Positions 59,701-64,000 of a DNA stretch of 64,000 nucleotides are shown in pieces. This stretch comes from Jacaranda mimosifolia. Its lineage: Eukaryota > Streptophyta > Magnoliopsida > Lamiales > Bignoniaceae. The first letter of the stretch is position 1. Each line of letters begins with the position of its first letter. The stretch spans positions 20,937,001-21,001,000 of the forward strand of contig CM032128.1 of NCBI GenBank assembly GCA_018894105.1. The letters are read 5' to 3'. The translations under genes and the position numbers were made by a program. The notes beneath the pieces were generated by a model. The model was not told the DNA's origin. It was given only the letters and a program-made list of their open reading frames with translations, and searched no databases.

Positions 59701-59880
59701 TGATATGACTGACCAACTGATTAACTGATATGACTGACCGACTGATTGGCTAATTTAACTGATCGATTGATTGATTGATATAACTGGCCAACTGATTAAT
59801 TGATTGACTGACCAACTGATTGATAGATATAACTGATGAATTGACTGATTAACTAACTGGCTAACTGACTGGTATAAGAA
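59690..59880. repeat. GACTGATT-type microsatellite-like run
   Basis: Continuous low-complexity repetition of 4-base words (GACT, GATT, AACT, GATA) over about 190 bases, e.g. TGACTGACCGACTGATTGGC. Confidence 0.8.
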
Positions 59881-60681
59881 GAATCTAATATGCCTGTATT
59901 TTTCTGATTCATTGGAAAGCATATATTACTTGGGATTGTTTTATTTCGATTGTATTCCAATTGTTTGTAATATGCTCATGGAGCAACAAGGATGGTGTAG
60001 TTTCTTGGTATAGATCGAGCTGTTGTCTAGGTCGGATGAGCCGTCTGCATTTTCTCCCGAACTGATTCAGTTGAGATAAACTATTCCTCCCGAACTGATT
60101 CGGTTGAGATGATCCCAAGCTGTTCAAGCCGACATTCACAACTCCTGAGCTAATACCTATTAATAACCTTGAATTTGTTAATACCTATATTCTATTATGT
60201 TCATGATTCTATTGCATTGTCAATTAATTATGATATGTTGAGTTGATTCTTCCTCGACAGACCCCTACTGCTTATTATTACGAATATCCCTCACTAAGTC
60301 CTTTAGATTTACCCCCCTTTCATTTTATCTTTAATTTTCTCAAACAAGTTTAGATGACAGATATGGGCTTCAGGCTTAGACTGGAGATTTTATTTTGCGA
60401 TGGAATAGTTGACCACATGTGTTAGGGGTTTTCCTGAACATTATGTTATACTTAAGTTTGAGTTCAAGATATGTGGCATATTTATATTATGTTGAATAAT
60501 ATGGGTTAACTTTTGGGAATGCATTTAGTACTTTTGTCGTAGTCTGTATAAGTTGAAGCAGGTTGCTATCTCTGATGATTTTGAGAATTTTCATATGGGC
60601 CTATTGTTCGTTTTATGGCTTTGAGATTAAGATTGAACTGAGTAGCGCCTCAACCTAGGTGTTATCTCGAGATGGGGCGTT

Positions 60682-62178
60682 ATAGGAAGCCTCAAATCAA
60701 AGATGCATCGTATGCTAAGTATATGGTCACAGTTTTCCACTTAAGTGTGACACCCCTGACCGCGTGCCATCACACAAAGATGGTAGTGCCTTCATGCCAT
60801 AAACTATTAGTAGAAAGCATGGATTAATTAAAACTCCTTTTAATTTGTATCCATCTTAACTTAATATTTTGTAAGCACTTAGACATTCTAAGTGGAGGGT
60901 TTCAACTTGGTTGCCAAGATCTCACCAAGTTTATCTTCTTATTTAGGTTTTCTATACCCTAATCCATACATCACACATATCAAAAGGATATGAAAAGCAT
61001 AAATAAGTAAATGTGCATAGCATGCTCCTAAGATAGGATGACCATGAGCCTAACCAAGTAGTGTACTTTAGAGCCATAGGTGCGCCACTTAGTTCATTTT
61101 GAGTGAATTGATTAAATCTAGCTATTACATAAATGTATCCCCATACATTCATAGGTCTTCATACCTCTAATGGTCTTCTTTGCTCCTTGTAACATTTACA
61201 TGAGAAAGAAATTATCATTCCTAGTGATTCTACTTCCATCACATTTATAACATAGAAATTAAGAGGCATGCAAGCCCCAATTTAAAACAACTCTTTTTAA
61301 CAACTTGAAACAAATAAAATCAATATTAAAGCTCATGATCATCCTTATTCATTCATCATCCATTCAATAATTAAATGAACAATAAATAAATCAAGAATTG
61401 ACATTCAATTCCAACAATTAAATGCTTATCACATAAACAATTAATTGGTCTAACAAAAACAATTGTAACATTTATGCATTATATTTTTGCAATAATTGGA
61501 GATCAACTTTAACAAGATTTAAAAAGCATTGTGCATATATTATGTGTGAAATAAAATACTTTTGGTCACTAAAGGAGCCAAAAAAAACAACCAAACTCAT
61601 CCAATACTCAAAATGGGTGCTACTGCCCAGCACAACTGGGTGCAGGGCGCGCACTACGCATGCCCACTGCCCTGTTAGCACCCGGCAGTGGCACAACATC
61701 CCCTTGTTTTCAAGTGTGGATCAAGTTAGATGTTATTTTGCTCAACTTTTTTGCACAAAAAAAATTAGGACACTTCCTAAACACCTTTCAAAAATGAAAT
61801 TTCAAGTGCTCAAACATGTTTCAAAAACAAGTTTAAGTGAGAATCACATTCTTCCACAAATCTCCAATTAAATCCAATCTAATTGGATCCAAAAATGACC
61901 AAAATACCTAAAGGCCAAATTTAACATGATATATCAACATATAGGATCATCCAATGCTAAATCAAAATTTAACATTAGCTAATCATGAAACAAATTACAC
62001 TAACATATGAATTAACAATTAAAATACATATTAGCATAATATCTATTCATCATAAAAGGAGCCACAAGCATCATCATCCAACACTCCAATCCATAAATTG
62101 GATCAAATATTTGGAGATCTAGATCAATCCATCACATGAATCAATCAAAGAAAATCCAAATTAAAAGCATGAATTCAG
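60682..62178 (-). other. Copia D leader, part next to the PBS
   Basis: No domain. Contains the repeated phrase at 60737-60776 and, at 61610-61700, a GC-rich stretch with inverted motifs (GGGTGCTACTGCCCAGCAC, GGGTGCAGGGCGCGC, TGCCCACTGCCCTG, CACCCGGCAGTGGCAC) that could fold into a hairpin. The rest is AT-rich. Confidence 0.5.
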
Positions 62179-62190
62179 GCTCCGATACCA
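62179..62190 (-). promoter_or_regulatory. Copia D primer-binding site
   Basis: The minus strand reads TGGTATCGGAGC, one base off the initiator-Met-tRNA site TGGTATCAGAGC, 12 bases from the LTR edge. Confidence 0.8.
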
Positions 62191-62202
62191 CTTAAAAGAT
62201 GG

Positions 62203-64000
62203 TGTAAGCCAAGGATTCAATTAATAACACTTAAAAACTAAAATCTAACTTGATTTACACCTCCAAAAGGATCTAAATTCATGTTGTTAAATTGGATTGA
62301 GGTCAGAAAATTATCTCAAAAACACATTCCAACCAAAATGAAAAAGATAAGCTAGATCTCTTCAACACAGTCTCCTCCTGGCGCAGCAGAGTTTGAGCAA
62401 CCTTTTCCCAGCCAAGTCACCTCGGAACTGAGTGAAACTTGAACCAAAAGAACATCAACGCCTTGATGTATCTCCAATAAAAATTTCAGCTCAAAAAAGT
62501 TTTAGCAATACCTCTAATGGGTGTTCCAAATTTACTACCCAAATAGAGGATCTCCAAAAGCTTAGCAATCCAAATGTATTGCCTACAATGATAAGATCCA
62601 TACATCAATGGACAATCTAGTTTCTCCTAGATTAGCTGGAAGATCAAAGAAGAAATGAGGATGAAGAAGGCCGAAAATCAGGAGAGGGTAAGGTGAAGAA
62701 AAATGTGAAGCCTCAACACATGAGAGAATCAAAAAAATTGGAGGGAAAATGAGGAATCTAACAATTAGATCTAAATGCTTGCTTTTCACGTGTGTTGGCC
62801 ATCCCCTTCTATATCTATATATAGAGGGAGGATGGTGTGATGCCAAGGTGGTATCACACCTTCCTCAGGGTGACGCCAACTTGCATGCAAGTGGCATGTG
62901 CATTTTGTGTGCATTTGAATTTTATTTAGAATCTTCATTTTATTTAATGAAATATCATCTAAATAAATTCTAATGCCACACTAAATAAACTTTTCATTTG
63001 AATTTTCCCTCCAAACTAAATTCTTCACTTTGACTTAACCTTTAAGTCAAATAACTTAACTCTTTAAGCTAGTAATAGTTAACAACCAATTGATAGTCAT
63101 GTGGCACCAATTAAATTAACCTTCAATTTAATTGGTCTAATTTAACTCCTTAAATTATTTAGATCAATTTAACAATTAAATTGATCAAGCCAAACTGACT
63201 AAAAATTGCATCAACTAATTTTTCTCTCATTTTCGGTCAACTTGGAATTTCTCTAACACTTTGAAAATTCCCTTCATCAAGTAGGATTTCCAATTAGCTT
63301 TTGTGTGTGACCCATTATGTTCTATCATTCATTGGACATGGGCTCACAACTTTTGTGACTTTAGAATATCAAACATTCACATTAGTTTAAACTCCTTTAA
63401 ACTAATCAACTCGATTCAATTAATCTCTGTTCATTGAAGAGTACCCAATCTCCATAGTCGATGTCCAATCTCAAGCCCATGGAGCCCAACAATTGGCCGA
63501 ATGAATGCTTTTGGTGAACCATTATAGCTCTACGTGTATAATGCAAATACGGTCCTTTCGTCTCCTATCTTCATGAAAGAGGTCTAGGGCAAGATATTTG
63601 TCAGCTCCCTAATAACCTCGATACTATGTTTCTAATCTCAATATTCAATTTTGATTTATAACCTCATCTTTGGAAAACTCTTTTTCCAAATTGTCATATT
63701 GCCTTGCACAAGGACTCTTTGGAATCGATCATTATAGAACACATAGGAAATGCACTCACCCTTCACAAAGATGGAGTCAGATCCCATCTTGGATCTCATA
63801 AACCTCCATGTCTAAGTAGCTAACACCCAACCTCAACCCGCACAGCCCGCTAAGTGGCCAAGGAAGAGTCAATGTATAAGTACCTAAACACAAGGTTATA
63901 ATGGATCCTCAGGTCAAAAGACTAATTATATGCACTAGCGTAAGATGGAGAACTTACCACTACCGACATGCCACAACGGCTACGTAGTGGAGTCTCCGAA
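62203..64000 (-). repeat. Copia D 5' LTR, incomplete
   Basis: From TGTAAGCCAAGG on the plus strand it aligns with 51062 onward to the window end. TATA box on the minus strand at about 62826-62809. Differences from the 3' LTR include an indel in the AT-rich block near 63040. Confidence 0.9.

Larger units (their letters stand above)
57435..60681 (+). mobile_element. 3.25-kb solo LTR inserted in the copia D leader
   Basis: Starts TGTTAACACCCCTAAAATTT and ends GATGGGGCGTT, the complementary-looking ends (TAACACCCC / GGGGCGTTA) typical of long chromovirus (Del/Tekay-type) LTRs. It is flanked by perfect 5-bp repeats ATAGG (57430-57434 and 60682-60686). No gag or pol inside. It contains CCCTATGAGGGT repeats (58960-59170), a GAGCTCGGGACGTGCTGA repeat (59590-59700) and a GACTGATT-type run (59690-59880). 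The family assignment is inference. Confidence 0.75.
51062..64000 (-). mobile_element. Copia element D of the long-LTR family, 5' LTR cut by window end
   Basis: Minus strand: 5' LTR (64000 and beyond to 62203), PBS (62190-62179), leader with an inserted solo LTR (57435-60681), gag (57093-56219), protease, integrase, RT, RNase H (to about 53300), polypurine tract (53262-53247), 3' LTR (53246-51062, 2185 bp). The two LTRs align throughout with many substitutions and several indels. Domain order is copia. Gag and integrase have long open pieces, but every domain carries at least one stop or frame change. About 390 bases of the 5' LTR should lie right of the window. Confidence 0.9.

Noticed and set aside
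59690..59880. GACTGATT run as a regulatory array or origin
   Set aside because: Simple 4-base slippage repeat inside a solo LTR; no supporting feature.

Overview
This window looks like a transposon-rich stretch of the nuclear genome of a dicot plant. The base composition is AT-rich. The only intact host gene is a plant-specific NETWORKED (NET/KIP1-like) actin-binding protein gene with plant-type introns. Almost everything else is decayed Ty1/copia and Ty3/gypsy LTR retrotransposons, small non-autonomous DNA transposons, and one piece of plastid DNA. I cannot name the species from the sequence.

Layout. 1-2900: the LTR of a long-LTR copia family, split by a 719-bp Mutator-like element. 2905-10117: a degenerate Ty3/gypsy element on the minus strand (gag, RT, RNase H, integrase), with an extra open region on the opposite strand downstream of integrase. 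10120-16560: a very old copia element on the plus strand. 16560-23250: intergenic DNA with a second copy of the Mutator-like family, a GAGCTC-rich hAT-like MITE, microsatellites, a local duplication, and a plastid insertion that joins ndhG to ycf2 (21785-22238). 23250-27300: the NET4-type gene, with two coding exons encoding 583 residues. 27394-28757: a long-TIR Mutator-like element carrying a GC-rich core, just downstream of the gene.

29094-45224: a nest. A copia element (plus strand) has a Ty3/gypsy element lacking reverse transcriptase inserted in its 5' LTR (29162-36351), and a solo LTR of the long-LTR copia family inserted inside its RT coding region (40496-42719). 45395-46390: another decayed copia RT. 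46926 to about 49880: remains of a second gypsy element related to the nested one, dominated by two tandem-repeat arrays. 51062-64000: a minus-strand copia element of the long-LTR family (3' LTR, gag-pol remains, leader, most of the 5' LTR), with a 3.25-kb solo LTR of another family in its leader.

No element looks autonomous: every polyprotein carries stops, frameshifts or lost catalytic residues. The window is best read as one functional gene island between layers of nested retrotransposons. I found no CRISPR, operon, rRNA or tRNA gene. I did not find a convincing new biological system. The most unusual items are the chimeric plastid insertion, the antisense ORF region and RT-less relative among the gypsy elements, the tandem arrays inside them, and the GC-rich segment carried by the Mutator-like element beside the gene.
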